Shown in pieces: positions 51,675 to 59,818 of a DNA stretch of 64,000 nt. The notes under the pieces are model-generated. The model saw only the letters and a list, made by a program, of their open reading frames with translations, made no database searches and was not told the origin of the DNA. The first letter of the stretch is position 1, and every line of letters starts with the position of its first letter. A program made the position numbers and the translations under genes. The stretch comes from Microbacterium sp. APC 3901 (GTDB lineage Bacteria > Actinomycetota > Actinomycetes > Actinomycetales > Microbacteriaceae). The stretch spans positions 1-64,000 of the forward strand of contig NZ_JASDCU010000002.1 in the NCBI RefSeq assembly GCF_030407765.1, read 5' to 3'.

Positions 51675-53167
51675 CCGATTCCCGCATCCCCGCCGACCTG
51701 CCCGACCACATCCAGCACTACATCGACGGCGCGTTCGTCGACTCGGTCGACGGCGACACCTTCGACGTGCTCGACCCGGTGACGAACAAGACCTACACCA
51801 CGGCGGCCGCCGGCAAGAAGGCCGACATCGAGCTCGCCGTCGCGGCAGCGAAGCGCGCGTTCGACGAGGGTCCCTGGCCGCGGATGCTCCCCCGTGAGCG
51901 CTCGCGCGTGCTGCACCGGATCGCCGACCTCGTCGAGTCGCGCGACGCCCGCCTCGCAGAGCTCGAGTCGTACGACTCGGGGCTGCCGATCACCCAGGCT
52001 CTCGGACAGGCCCGCCGCGCAGCCGAGAACTTCCGCTTCTTCGCCGACCTGATCGTCGCGCAGTCCGATGACGCCTTCAAGGTGCCCGGCAAGCAGATGA
52101 ACTACGTCAACCGCAAGCCGATCGGCGTCGCCGGGCTCATCACGCCGTGGAACACGCCGTTCATGCTCGAGTCGTGGAAGCTCGGCCCCGCACTCGCGAC
52201 CGGCAACACCGTGGTGCTCAAGCCCGCCGAGTTCACCCCGCTCTCCGCCTCTCTCTGGGCAGGGATCTTCGAGGAGGCCGGATTGCCCGCGGGCGTCTTC
52301 AACCTCGTCAACGGTCTCGGCGAGGACGCCGGAGACGCGCTCGTCAAGCACCCCGACGTACCGCTCATCTCGTTCACGGGCGAGAGCTCGACCGGACAGC
52401 TCATCTTCGGCAATGCCGCTCCGTTCCTCAAGGGACTCTCGATGGAGCTCGGCGGCAAATCGCCAGCCGTGGTGTTCGCCGACGCCGACCTCGAGGCCGC
52501 CGTCGACGCGACGATCTTCGGCGTCTTCTCCCTCAACGGCGAGCGCTGCACAGCGGGATCCCGCATCCTGGTCGAGCGCTCGATCTACGAGGAGTTCGTC
52601 GAGAGGTACGCCGCGCAGGCGAAGCGCGTCAAGGTCGGCTACCCGCACGACCCGGCGACCGAGGTCGGCGCCCTGGTGCACCCCGAGCACTACGACAAGG
52701 TCATGAGCTACGTCGAGATCGGCAAGACCGAGGGTCGACTCGTCGCCGGCGGCGGCCGCCCCGAGGGCTTCGACGAAGGCAATTTCGTCGCACCGACGGT
52801 GTTCGCCGACGTCTCCCCCGACGCCCGCATCTTCCAGGAGGAGATCTTCGGACCCGTCGTCGCGATCACGCCCTTCGACTCCGACGAGGAGGCGCTCGCG
52901 CTCGCGAACAACACGAAGTACGGACTCGCCGCCTACATCTGGACCAACGACCTGAAGCGCGCGCACAACTTCGCGCAGTCGGTGGAGGCCGGCATGGTGT
53001 GGCTGAACAGCAACAACGTGCGCGACCTGCGCACTCCGTTCGGCGGCGTCAAGGCCTCGGGTCTCGGTCACGAGGGCGGCTACCGCTCGATCGACTTCTA
53101 CACCGACCAGCAGAGCGTGCACATCACGCTCGGCGGTGCCCACAACCCGACCTTCGGCAAGAACTGA
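51671..53167 (+). CDS. hpaE: 5-carboxymethyl-2-hydroxymuconate semialdehyde dehydrogenase
   Basis: A 498-residue aldehyde dehydrogenase of the HpaE type. ITPWNTPFMLESWKLGPALA, VVLKPAEFTPLS and FTGESSTGQL are in order, followed by the general base Glu259 in SMELGGKSP and nucleophile Cys293 in LNGERCTAGSR. Its context between hpaG and hpaD, and the close resemblance to HpaE/HpcC-like sequences (EDAGDALVKHPDV), support oxidation of the semialdehyde made by ring cleavage, using NAD+. The ATG overlaps the GntR stop by four bases; the next gene follows after 13 bases. Confidence 0.88.
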   Translation: MTDSRIPADLPDHIQHYIDGAFVDSVDGDTFDVLDPVTNKTYTTAAAGKKADIELAVAAAKRAFDEGPWPRMLPRERSRVLHRIADLVESRDARLAELESYDSGLPITQALGQARRAAENFRFFADLIVAQSDDAFKVPGKQMNYVNRKPIGVAGLITPWNTPFMLESWKLGPALATGNTVVLKPAEFTPLSASLWAGIFEEAGLPAGVFNLVNGLGEDAGDALVKHPDVPLISFTGESSTGQLIFGNAAPFLKGLSMELGGKSPAVVFADADLEAAVDATIFGVFSLNGERCTAGSRILVERSIYEEFVERYAAQAKRVKVGYPHDPATEVGALVHPEHYDKVMSYVEIGKTEGRLVAGGGRPEGFDEGNFVAPTVFADVSPDARIFQEEIFGPVVAITPFDSDEEALALANNTKYGLAAYIWTNDLKRAHNFAQSVEAGMVWLNSNNVRDLRTPFGGVKASGLGHEGGYRSIDFYTDQQSVHITLGGAHNPTFGKN

Positions 53168-53180
53168 TCAAGGACCCGCG

Positions 53181-54344
53181 ATGACCGACAAGACTGCGAA
53201 GACGCTGACCTCCTCGGGCTACTACGTGAGCCAGGAGGCTCCGATCCAGACGGACAACCCCGTCCCCACCCCCGAGAGCACTCCTCCCGACGTGCTGCGC
53301 TGCGCCTACATGGAGCTCGTGGTCACCGACCTCGCGGCGTCCCGGGTGTTCTACGTCGACGTCCTGGGACTGTACGTCACGGAAGAGGATGACGAGGCGA
53401 TCTACCTCCGCTCGACCGAGGAGTTCATCCACCACAACCTCGTGCTGCGCAAGGGCCCGATCGCCGCGGTGGCGGCCTTCTCGTACCGCGTGCGCACACC
53501 GGAGGATCTCGACCTCGCGGTGGCGTTCTACACCGAGCTCGGATGCGACGTGCGCCGCAACCCCGAAGGCTTCGTGAAGGGCGTCGGCGACTCCGTGCGC
53601 GTGGTCGACCCCCTGGGCTTCCCCATCGAGTTCTTCCACCGGTCCGACCACGTCGAGCGGATGTCGTGGCGGTACGACCTGCACATCCCGGGCGAGCTCG
53701 TGCGTCTCGACCACTTCAACCAGGTCACGCCCGACGTGCCCCGCGCCGTCAAGTTCATGCAGGACCTGGGCTTCCGCGTGACGGAGGACATCCAGGACGA
53801 CGAGGGAACCGTCTACGCGGCCTGGATGCGCCGCAAGCCCACCGTGCACGACACGGCCATGACCGGCGGAGACGGGCCGCGCATGCACCACGTGTGCTTC
53901 GCGACCCACGAGAAGCACAACATCCTCGCGATCTGCGACAAGCTCGGAGCACTGCGCCGCTCCGACGCGATCGAGCGCGGGCCCGGCCGCCACGGCGTCT
54001 CGAACGCGTTCTACCTGTACCTGCGCGATCCCGACGGCCACCGCGTCGAGGTGTACACGCAGGACTACTACACGGGCGACCCGGACAACCCCGTCATCAC
54101 GTGGGACGTGCACGACAACCAGCGTCGCGACTGGTGGGGCAACCCGGTCGTACCCTCCTGGTACACCGAGGCCTCGCTGGTGCTCGATCTCGACGGCAAC
54201 CCGCAGCCGGTCGTCGCCCGCACCGACAGCTCGGAGATGGCCGTCACGATCGGCGCCGACGGGTTCTCGTACACGCGTCCCGACGACGACGAGTCCATGC
54301 CCGAGTACAAGCAGGGCGAGTACAAGCTCGGCCATCAGCTCTGA
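53181..54344 (+). CDS. hpaD: Homoprotocatechuate 2,3-dioxygenase (extradiol)
   Basis: A 387-residue two-module vicinal-oxygen-chelate dioxygenase. In the Brevibacterium fuscum enzyme the metal ligands are His155, His214 and Glu267. Here His178 (LDHFNQVTP), His237 (MHHVCFATHE) and Glu290 (HRVEVYTQDYY) have exactly the same spacing (59 and 53 residues). The second-sphere residues Asn157, His200 and Tyr257 likewise map to Asn180, His223 and Tyr280 with the same offset of 23. All catalytic positions are therefore intact and the N-terminus is about 23 residues longer. It cleaves homoprotocatechuate between C2 and C3. Fe(II) or Mn(II) use cannot be told. AAGGA lies six bases before the ATG. Confidence 0.95.
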   Translation: MTDKTAKTLTSSGYYVSQEAPIQTDNPVPTPESTPPDVLRCAYMELVVTDLAASRVFYVDVLGLYVTEEDDEAIYLRSTEEFIHHNLVLRKGPIAAVAAFSYRVRTPEDLDLAVAFYTELGCDVRRNPEGFVKGVGDSVRVVDPLGFPIEFFHRSDHVERMSWRYDLHIPGELVRLDHFNQVTPDVPRAVKFMQDLGFRVTEDIQDDEGTVYAAWMRRKPTVHDTAMTGGDGPRMHHVCFATHEKHNILAICDKLGALRRSDAIERGPGRHGVSNAFYLYLRDPDGHRVEVYTQDYYTGDPDNPVITWDVHDNQRRDWWGNPVVPSWYTEASLVLDLDGNPQPVVARTDSSEMAVTIGADGFSYTRPDDDESMPEYKQGEYKLGHQL

Positions 54345-54354
54345 GGGGGAACGG

Positions 54355-55140
54355 ATGCTGTCACCAGACACCGTCACGCAGATCGCCGCGGAGCTGGCCG
54401 AGGCCGACCGGACCCACTCGGTGATCCCGCGCATCACGGCGCGCTACCCCGAGGCCACCGTCGAGGACTCGTACGCGATCCAAGGTGTGTGGCGCGACTC
54501 GCAGATCGCCGCCGGACGACGCCTGGTCGGTCGCAAGATCGGGCTGACGTCGAAGGCGATGCAGCAGGCCACGGGCATCACCGAGCCCGACTACGGCGTC
54601 ATGTTCGATGACACGGTCTACGAGTCGGGCGCCGAGATCCCCGTCGACCACTTCTCGAACGTGCGCATCGAAGTCGAGCTGGCATTCGTGCTGGGGCATC
54701 CGCTCGAGGGCCCCGACTGCACGCTCGACGATGCCCTCGCGGCGATCGACTACGCGGTTCCCGCGCTCGAGGTGCTGAACTCGCACATCGAGCTCGAGGG
54801 CCGCACGATCGTCGACACGATCAGCGACAACGCCGCATACGGCGCCATGGTGCTCGGCACCGTGCGCAAGCGGCCCGACGAGATCGACCTGCGCTGGGTT
54901 CCCGGCGTGCTGTCGCGCAACGGCGAGATCGAGGAGACCGGCGTCGCAGCCGGCGTGCTCGGCCATCCCGCAACCGGTGTCGCGTGGCTCGCGAACAAGT
55001 TCCACCAGCACGGCGCGCGTCTCGAGGCCGGGGAGATCATCCTGGCAGGATCGTTCACACGCCCGATGTGGGTGTCGCGCGGCGACGAGGTGCTGTGCGA
55101 TTACGGACCGATGGGAACGATCGCATGCCGCTTCATCTGA
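54355..55140 (+). CDS. hpaH: 2-oxo-hept-4-ene-1,7-dioate hydratase
   Basis: A 261-residue member of the FAH-like hydratase/decarboxylase family (HpaH/MhpD). VGRKIGLTSKAMQQATGITEPDYGVMFDD lies near residue 58, the metal ligands in RIEVELAFVLG (Glu-x-Glu) near 104, and EVLNSHIE near 139. The C-terminus reads LAGSFTRPM. It hydrates the heptenedioate made after decarboxylation, giving the aldolase substrate. GAGGGGG precedes ATG 54355, ten bases after hpaD. Its 3' end overlaps hpaI by 16 bases. Confidence 0.92.
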   Translation: MLSPDTVTQIAAELAEADRTHSVIPRITARYPEATVEDSYAIQGVWRDSQIAAGRRLVGRKIGLTSKAMQQATGITEPDYGVMFDDTVYESGAEIPVDHFSNVRIEVELAFVLGHPLEGPDCTLDDALAAIDYAVPALEVLNSHIELEGRTIVDTISDNAAYGAMVLGTVRKRPDEIDLRWVPGVLSRNGEIEETGVAAGVLGHPATGVAWLANKFHQHGARLEAGEIILAGSFTRPMWVSRGDEVLCDYGPMGTIACRFI

Positions 55141-55928
55141 GCCCCTCCTTCCGTGAGCAGCTCGGCTCGTCCGGCCGTCCGCTGATCGGCATGTGGGCGT
55201 GCTCCGGGAGCCCTCTCGTGACCGAGGTCGCCGCGGGATCAGGGCTCGACTGGCTGCTGATCGACATGGAGCACTCGGCGAACACGCTGGAGTCCACGCT
55301 GATGCAGCTGCAGGTCGTCGCCGCCTATCCGATCACTCCGGTGGTGCGGGTCTCCTCGAACGACGTCGTCGCGATCAAGCAGGTGCTCGATCTCGGCGCC
55401 CAGAACCTCATCGTGCCGATGGTCTCCTCGGTCGATGAGGCGCGTGCCGCCGTCGCGGCGACCCGGTATCCCCCCGAGGGCGTGAGAGGCGTGGGCAGCG
55501 CGCTCGCCCGCAGCGCCAGGTGGAACCGCGTCGACGGGTATCTGCAGGACTCGGCACGGCACACGTCGCTCACGGTGCAGATCGAGACGGCAGCAGGAGT
55601 GCAGGCCGCCGCCGAGATCGCCGCGGTCGACGGAGTGGATGCGGTGTTCGTCGGCCCGTCCGACCTCTCTGCATCGATGGGGTTGCTCGGCCAGCAGACG
55701 CATCCCGAGGTCGTGTCGGCGGTCGAGCAGGTCTTCGCCGCGGTGAAGGCCGCAGGCAAGCCCGTGGGCGTGAACACCTTCGACCCGTCAGCCGCCGACG
55801 CCTACATCGCCGCCGGAGCGGACTTCGTGGCGGTCGGTGCCGACGTGGCCATGCTCGCGCGGGCATCCGAGGCGCTCGCCGCCCGGTTCGTCCCGGCTTC
55901 CGACGACGCGACCCGCGCCAGCTACTGA
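55125..55928 (+). CDS. hpaI: 4-hydroxy-2-oxoheptanedioate aldolase
   Basis: A 267-residue class II pyruvate aldolase (HpcH/HpaI family). DWLLIDMEHSANT carries the base region, QIETAAGVQAAAEIAAVDGVDAVFVGPSDLSASMG the metal-binding Glu/Asp, and an Arg in VVRVSSND orients pyruvate. It splits the hydroxy-oxoheptanedioate into pyruvate and succinate semialdehyde, the last step of the route. The start lies inside the hpaH coding end, so translation is coupled. It is the last pathway gene; the next gene is an unrelated exporter 59 bases on. Confidence 0.93.
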   Translation: MPLHLSPSFREQLGSSGRPLIGMWACSGSPLVTEVAAGSGLDWLLIDMEHSANTLESTLMQLQVVAAYPITPVVRVSSNDVVAIKQVLDLGAQNLIVPMVSSVDEARAAVAATRYPPEGVRGVGSALARSARWNRVDGYLQDSARHTSLTVQIETAAGVQAAAEIAAVDGVDAVFVGPSDLSASMGLLGQQTHPEVVSAVEQVFAAVKAAGKPVGVNTFDPSAADAYIAAGADFVAVGADVAMLARASEALAARFVPASDDATRASY

Positions 55929-55987
55929 CGCCCGCGCCGCCCGTCGCGGTGGCAGGATTGACGGATGCAGAGAAGCGGGGCGCCGTC

Positions 55988-57235
55988 ATGATCCGCGCGC
56001 TCGCCGCGATGCAGGACAAGGGATTCCGCTGGTTCTTCCTCGCCCGCGCGATCACGCTGGTCGCCGGGTCGATGTCGTCGATCGCGCTGGCCTTCGCGGT
56101 GCTCGGGATCGACAACGACGCCCGTTCCCTGTCACTCGTGCTCGCCGCCTTCACGGTCAGCAACATCGTCTTCCTGCTGTTCGGCGGAGTGATCGCCGAC
56201 CGACTGCCGCGCGCTCTCATCATCCAGTCCTGCTACGTCATCGACATCCTGTCGGTCGGGGCTATGGCGGCGCTCCTGTTCAGCGGCACCGCCACGGTTC
56301 CCCTGCTCGCGCTGCTGTCGGTCGTGAACGGAGCCTCGACCGCGTTCGTGCTGCCGGCCATGCAGGGGATCATCCCTCAGCTCACCTCCCCCGAGCACCT
56401 CCAGCAGGCGAACGCGATGCTGTCATTCGTGCGCTCCGCGACGACGATCGGCGGCCCGATCATCGCCGGCATCGTCGTCGCCGCAGCCGGCCCCGCCTGG
56501 GCGATGGTCGTGCAGGGGATCGGCTGGGTCATCGCCATCCCCGTCCTGGCGATGGTCAGGCTCCCTCCCCCGGATCATGCCGGCGGAACCACGATGTTCC
56601 ATGACCTCCGGGTCGGATGGCTGGAGTTCTGGGGTCGCACGTGGCTGTGGGTCATCGTGCTCGCCTTCATGGTGATGAACGCGATCCATATCGGCGCCTG
56701 GGGCGTCGTCGGTCCGTACATCGCGAAGAACGACGAGCGTCTGGGGGTCGCCGGCTGGGGGTGGGTGGTCAGCGCAGAAGGCGTCGGCATCCTGTTGATG
56801 ACGCTCATCCTGATGTGGTTCCCGCTCAAGCGACCGCTGCGCTACGGCATGATCGGCATGGCCGCGTTCGCGATCCCTCTGACCGTCCTCGGCGTGCACC
56901 CCGCCGTGATCCTGCTGGCCGTCGCCGCCTTCATCGCGGGCGCGGGAGCGGAAGTCTTCAGCACCGGTTGGAACCTCGCGATGATGGAGAACGTGCCGGG
57001 CGACAAGCTGTCGCGCGTCTCGAGCTACGACATGCTGGGGAGCTACGTCGTGATGCCGATCGGCACTCTCGTATACGGCTGGCTCATCACACACAGCGAC
57101 GTCGAGACGGTCTTGGTCACCTCGGGGGTCCTCTACGCATCGCTCGCGGTGGTGACCCTGATGGTGCCGAGCGTCTGGCGCATGGGCCGTCCTGCCGATG
57201 CGGTGTCCCCACGACAGGAGTTGGCGGATTCATAG
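55988..57235 (+). CDS. MFS transporter (exporter-type)
   Basis: A 415-residue transporter with about 12 hydrophobic segments (for example ITLVAGSMSSIALAFAVLGI and the GGVIADRLPRALII loop after helix 2). The loop motif resembles the MFS-3/enterobactin-exporter group, which differs from the MHS importers in this window. FSTGWNLAMMENVPGDKLSRVSSYDMLGSY near residue 330 is characteristic. ATG 55988 is the first good methionine; the ribosome site is poor. Substrate unknown, and its place after hpaI may be incidental. Confidence 0.78.
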   Translation: MIRALAAMQDKGFRWFFLARAITLVAGSMSSIALAFAVLGIDNDARSLSLVLAAFTVSNIVFLLFGGVIADRLPRALIIQSCYVIDILSVGAMAALLFSGTATVPLLALLSVVNGASTAFVLPAMQGIIPQLTSPEHLQQANAMLSFVRSATTIGGPIIAGIVVAAAGPAWAMVVQGIGWVIAIPVLAMVRLPPPDHAGGTTMFHDLRVGWLEFWGRTWLWVIVLAFMVMNAIHIGAWGVVGPYIAKNDERLGVAGWGWVVSAEGVGILLMTLILMWFPLKRPLRYGMIGMAAFAIPLTVLGVHPAVILLAVAAFIAGAGAEVFSTGWNLAMMENVPGDKLSRVSSYDMLGSYVVMPIGTLVYGWLITHSDVETVLVTSGVLYASLAVVTLMVPSVWRMGRPADAVSPRQELADS

Positions 57236-57257
57236 CAATCCGGGCGACACTGGGGGC

Positions 57258-57980
57258 ATGACCTTCGCCGCGCTCCAGCCGCTCGCAGACCGTGCTGCAC
57301 TGTTCTCCTCCCTCCGCCAGGATTCCCTGGCCACCGCCCTCGAGGACCTCGGCGATCACCGCTGGGATGCCGACATGGCGGCGGGGACCCTCACGTTCAC
57401 CTCGAACACCGAAGCCACCCGTCAGCTCGTCTCCCGCGCCCACCTCGTCGCGACGATCGCCCCGGGTCCGCGCTCGCTGCTCTGGGCCTGGGCGCATCCG
57501 CAGGGCGACCCGGCGGGAATCGCCGCACAGCTTCGCGACTACGGCGTCCAGCACGGCATCGCCGAGCTGAGCGAGACCGAACTCCCCTTCCCCGCCGACG
57601 CCGCCGGAGACGCCGAATGGATCACCGCCGCCGCTCACACCGTGGGCGCCGTGGCCGTCGAGCTCACCGGCCGCGCTCCCTACTACCTCGCGCCCGTCGG
57701 CGGAGGCACCTACGCAGTGTTCCTCCTCGATGCCCCTCTTCCTCCGCTCACCGTCGGGTCGGCCGCGATCGTCCTTCCCCGCATCCTCTCGGATCTGGCG
57801 CTGTCCGATGCCCGCACGGCCGTCTGGGATGCCGCCCGCCTCGCCGGCTGGAACCTCACCTGGGCCGACGAGTCCTTCTCGGGCGCCACGGTCGCCGATG
57901 CGACCGGCACCGCGACGTTCCGCTTCGACGAGCAGGCGCGCATCACCAACATCGAGAGCAGCCTGCACCCGCAGGGCTGA
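57258..57980 (+). CDS. DUF6882-like protein of unknown function
   Basis: A 240-residue soluble protein. The LEDLGDHRWDADMAAGTLTFTSN stretch and the repeated pattern of small beta-strand and Trp residues (LLWAWAHPQGDPAG) resemble the actinobacterial DUF6882 group. YYLAPVGGGTYAVFLLDAPLPPL and TWADESFSGATVADATG are further conserved-looking parts. No catalytic motif is recognised. GACACT ends six bases before the ATG and there is no ribosome site other than a G-run, so the mRNA may be leaderless. It is convergent with the DUF4188 gene. Confidence 0.6.
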   Translation: MTFAALQPLADRAALFSSLRQDSLATALEDLGDHRWDADMAAGTLTFTSNTEATRQLVSRAHLVATIAPGPRSLLWAWAHPQGDPAGIAAQLRDYGVQHGIAELSETELPFPADAAGDAEWITAAAHTVGAVAVELTGRAPYYLAPVGGGTYAVFLLDAPLPPLTVGSAAIVLPRILSDLALSDARTAVWDAARLAGWNLTWADESFSGATVADATGTATFRFDEQARITNIESSLHPQG

Positions 57981-58001
57981 TCTCTCACCGAGCGCAGCGC
58001 G

Positions 58002-58478
58002 TCAACGGCCCAGCCGCTGACGCGCTGTCTTCGTTCCGGGCCCGATCGGTGCGTGTCCGGTGGCCGCCGCGAGTCCGAACACCGGCATGTCGACGTACAC
58101 CGCCTCGAGATCGTTCGCCGGCACCTGATAGGTCTCGTGCCAGACTCCCACGCTGCCGCTCCCTTGCAGGGTCCGCATGAAGTCGCGCCACGGCTGCAGG
58201 TGCGGAGCGTCGCGGTCGGCGGCGAAGCGCTGCAGATGCTCGGGGCTCTCCCAGTACGACAGCAGGATCGTCGTGCGCCCGAACCAGCTGTGCGCACCGA
58301 GCATCCCGGCATCCTCGTGGGTCGCGAGGTGCTGCAGCATCGGCGGCATCTTGCTCGCGGTGCGCATCACACGCCCCATCTGCCACCAGCGGTTCGCCCG
58401 CATCCCGATCAGGAAGACGGTGATGTCCGATCGCTCCGGGGACGCGGTGAACCGACCGGGAAAGACCTGCTGAGCCAT
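58002..58478 (-). CDS. DUF4188 (monooxygenase-like) family protein
   Basis: A 158-residue protein resembling the DUF4188 family: SDITVFLIGMRANRWWQMGRV, then WFGRTTILLSYWESPEHLQRFA and VGVWHETYQV. These match the dimeric ferredoxin-like fold of the family, in which a histidine-containing pocket may bind haem or a hydrophobic ligand. The reaction is unknown. It is divergent from a TetR regulator, with a clear operator between them, so it is probably induced by a small molecule, perhaps as a detoxification enzyme. A weak ribosome site (AAGGGG) precedes ATG 58478. Confidence 0.75.
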   Translation of the reverse strand: MAQQVFPGRFTASPERSDITVFLIGMRANRWWQMGRVMRTASKMPPMLQHLATHEDAGMLGAHSWFGRTTILLSYWESPEHLQRFAADRDAPHLQPWRDFMRTLQGSGSVGVWHETYQVPANDLEAVYVDMPVFGLAAATGHAPIGPGTKTARQRLGR

Positions 58479-58504
58479 GAGGCACCCCTTGAGAACAGTG
58501 TTAT

Positions 58505-58538
58505 GTAACTGCGTTATGCAACAACGTTACGATAAGAT
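58505..58538. promoter_or_regulatory. TetR operator and promoter between DUF4188 and TetR genes
   Basis: GTAAC-N3-GTT-N4-AAC-N3-GTTAC (58505-58530) is a 26-bp two-tier palindrome with all 8 base pairs of the arms matched. TAAGAT at 58533-58538 is a -10 box ending seven bases before the TetR ATG, implying a leaderless transcript. The operator sits where the -35 should be, giving autorepression, and also faces the divergent DUF4188 gene. Confidence 0.8.
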
Positions 58539-58545
58539 CAACGCC

Positions 58546-59106
58546 ATGGCAAGACCCCCTCTCTACGACGACGCTCTGCGCGACCGTCTCCTCGACGCGA
58601 CAGCCGAGATGGTCGACGCCAAGGGCCCCGAACGGATCAGTCTCCGTGACATCGCCCAGAACGCCGGCACCTCGACCTCGGCCGTATACGCCCTGTTCGG
58701 CGGAAAGACCGAGCTGCTCGTCGCCGTCATCGAGCACGGCTTCGCCTCTTTCGGCGAGGCTCAGGCGACCGCCGAACCACGGGGGCTGCGCGCACTGGGG
58801 TTCGCATACCGGGCGTGGGCGATGGCGAACCCGGCGCTCTATCGCCTCATGTTCGGCGGCGGGGTGGCCACGGAGGACTGCCGCCCCGACGATGCGACCA
58901 TGAGCACCGCGATGGCGCCCCTCGTACGCGCGCTCTCGCCACGCGTCGACGAGGCCGAGGTGATGGCCTCGGCGCTGACCGTCTGGGCACAGGTGCACGG
59001 AGCCGTGAGCCTCGAGCTCGCCGGAGTCACTCCCCCGCTCGCGCCGTGGGACTCCGTCTACGCCGCGGTGGTGGATGCGGTCGAGCGCGCCTTCCCCGCG
59101 CGTTGA
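58546..59106 (+). CDS. TetR/AcrR family regulator
   Basis: A 186-residue repressor. The helix-turn-helix reads ISLRDIAQNAGTSTSAVYALFGGKTELLVAVIEHGF, and the C-terminal helical domain contains LGFAYRAWAMANPALYRLMFGG and TVWAQVHGAVSLELAG, the WHG-type ligand domain. The last motif is diagnostic of the TetR_C_13/WHG subgroup. It is divergent from a DUF4188 gene. The clear palindrome in the gap is its probable binding site. The inducer is unknown. Confidence 0.9.
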   Translation: MARPPLYDDALRDRLLDATAEMVDAKGPERISLRDIAQNAGTSTSAVYALFGGKTELLVAVIEHGFASFGEAQATAEPRGLRALGFAYRAWAMANPALYRLMFGGGVATEDCRPDDATMSTAMAPLVRALSPRVDEAEVMASALTVWAQVHGAVSLELAGVTPPLAPWDSVYAAVVDAVERAFPAR

Positions 59107-59165
59107 CCGCAACCGAGGCGGTGTGAGAGGTGCCACCGCATCCGGGAGTGTGGAAGTCTGGTCGC

Positions 59166-59714
59166 ATGAAGAACGGAATCATCCGGTTCGCCGCGCTCTA
59201 CGTCTTCAATGTCGCAGTCCTGCTGCTCATCGGCCTGCTGTCCGCCGGAGTCTCGGTCGGATTCCACGCCCTCTGGGCCGCGGTCGTCCTGACTCTCGCG
59301 GCACTCTTCGTCAAACCACTGCTCACGGGCGCGTTCCGCACGGCTGCCGCGAAGTCGGCATCGGATCGCACGAAGGCCGGCGAGAAGGTCGTCCAGTACG
59401 TCCTCGTCTACCTCGTCGAGCTGATCATCTGGGCGGCTGTCGTCTGGCTGAGCGGCGTCCGCGCCTCGGGGTTCTGGAGCTACGCGCTCCCACCGCTCTT
59501 CCTGCTCTTCGGCTGGATGATCTACGACCGGGTCGACGACAAGCTGCGGGCGAAGGCAGGCGAGCTCTACGACGCCGTGCAGGGCAGGGTCTCGGGCAGG
59601 AAGACCACCGCCGCATCTGCATCCTCCGCCGCACCGGCCACCGCCGAGGCGCGCCAAGAACTGCAGGACGGGCTGACCCCCGAGCAGCGACGCATGCTCG
59701 ACGAGCTCGGCTGA
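59166..59714 (+). CDS. Small membrane protein of unknown function
   Basis: A 182-residue protein with four hydrophobic helices: residues about 6-28 and 35-48 form one pair (AALYVFNVAVLLLIGLLSAG), and 76-96 and 103-118 a second pair. A charged amphipathic helix (YDRVDDKLRAKAGELYDAVQGRV) follows and a C-terminal Ser/Ala-rich cytosolic tail ends in LTPEQRRMLDELG. I recognise no family. AAGTCT lies six bases before the ATG, so it may be leaderless. It is convergent with folD. Confidence 0.65.
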   Translation: MKNGIIRFAALYVFNVAVLLLIGLLSAGVSVGFHALWAAVVLTLAALFVKPLLTGAFRTAAAKSASDRTKAGEKVVQYVLVYLVELIIWAAVVWLSGVRASGFWSYALPPLFLLFGWMIYDRVDDKLRAKAGELYDAVQGRVSGRKTTAASASSAAPATAEARQELQDGLTPEQRRMLDELG

Positions 59715-59722
59715 ACGCAGAA

Positions 59723-59810
59723 GGTCCCGATCTGCGGACCCCGCCCCGATTCGCGGACGAATCTGACGGGAGAGGTCAGCAGATCGGGACCGGATGCGCA
59801 GATCGGGACC
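59723..59810. terminator. Inverted repeat with two alternative right arms (convergent terminator)
   Basis: GGTCCCGATCTGC at 59723-59735 is perfectly complementary (13 bp) to GCAGATCGGGACC at both 59779-59791 and 59798-59810. The two right arms are direct repeats with a 19-base period. Only one pairing can form at a time, with loops of 43 or 62 bases. It lies between the membrane protein gene and the folD end. Probably a terminator; the duplicated arm is unusual. Confidence 0.7.
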
Positions 59811-59818
59811 GATCAGGC

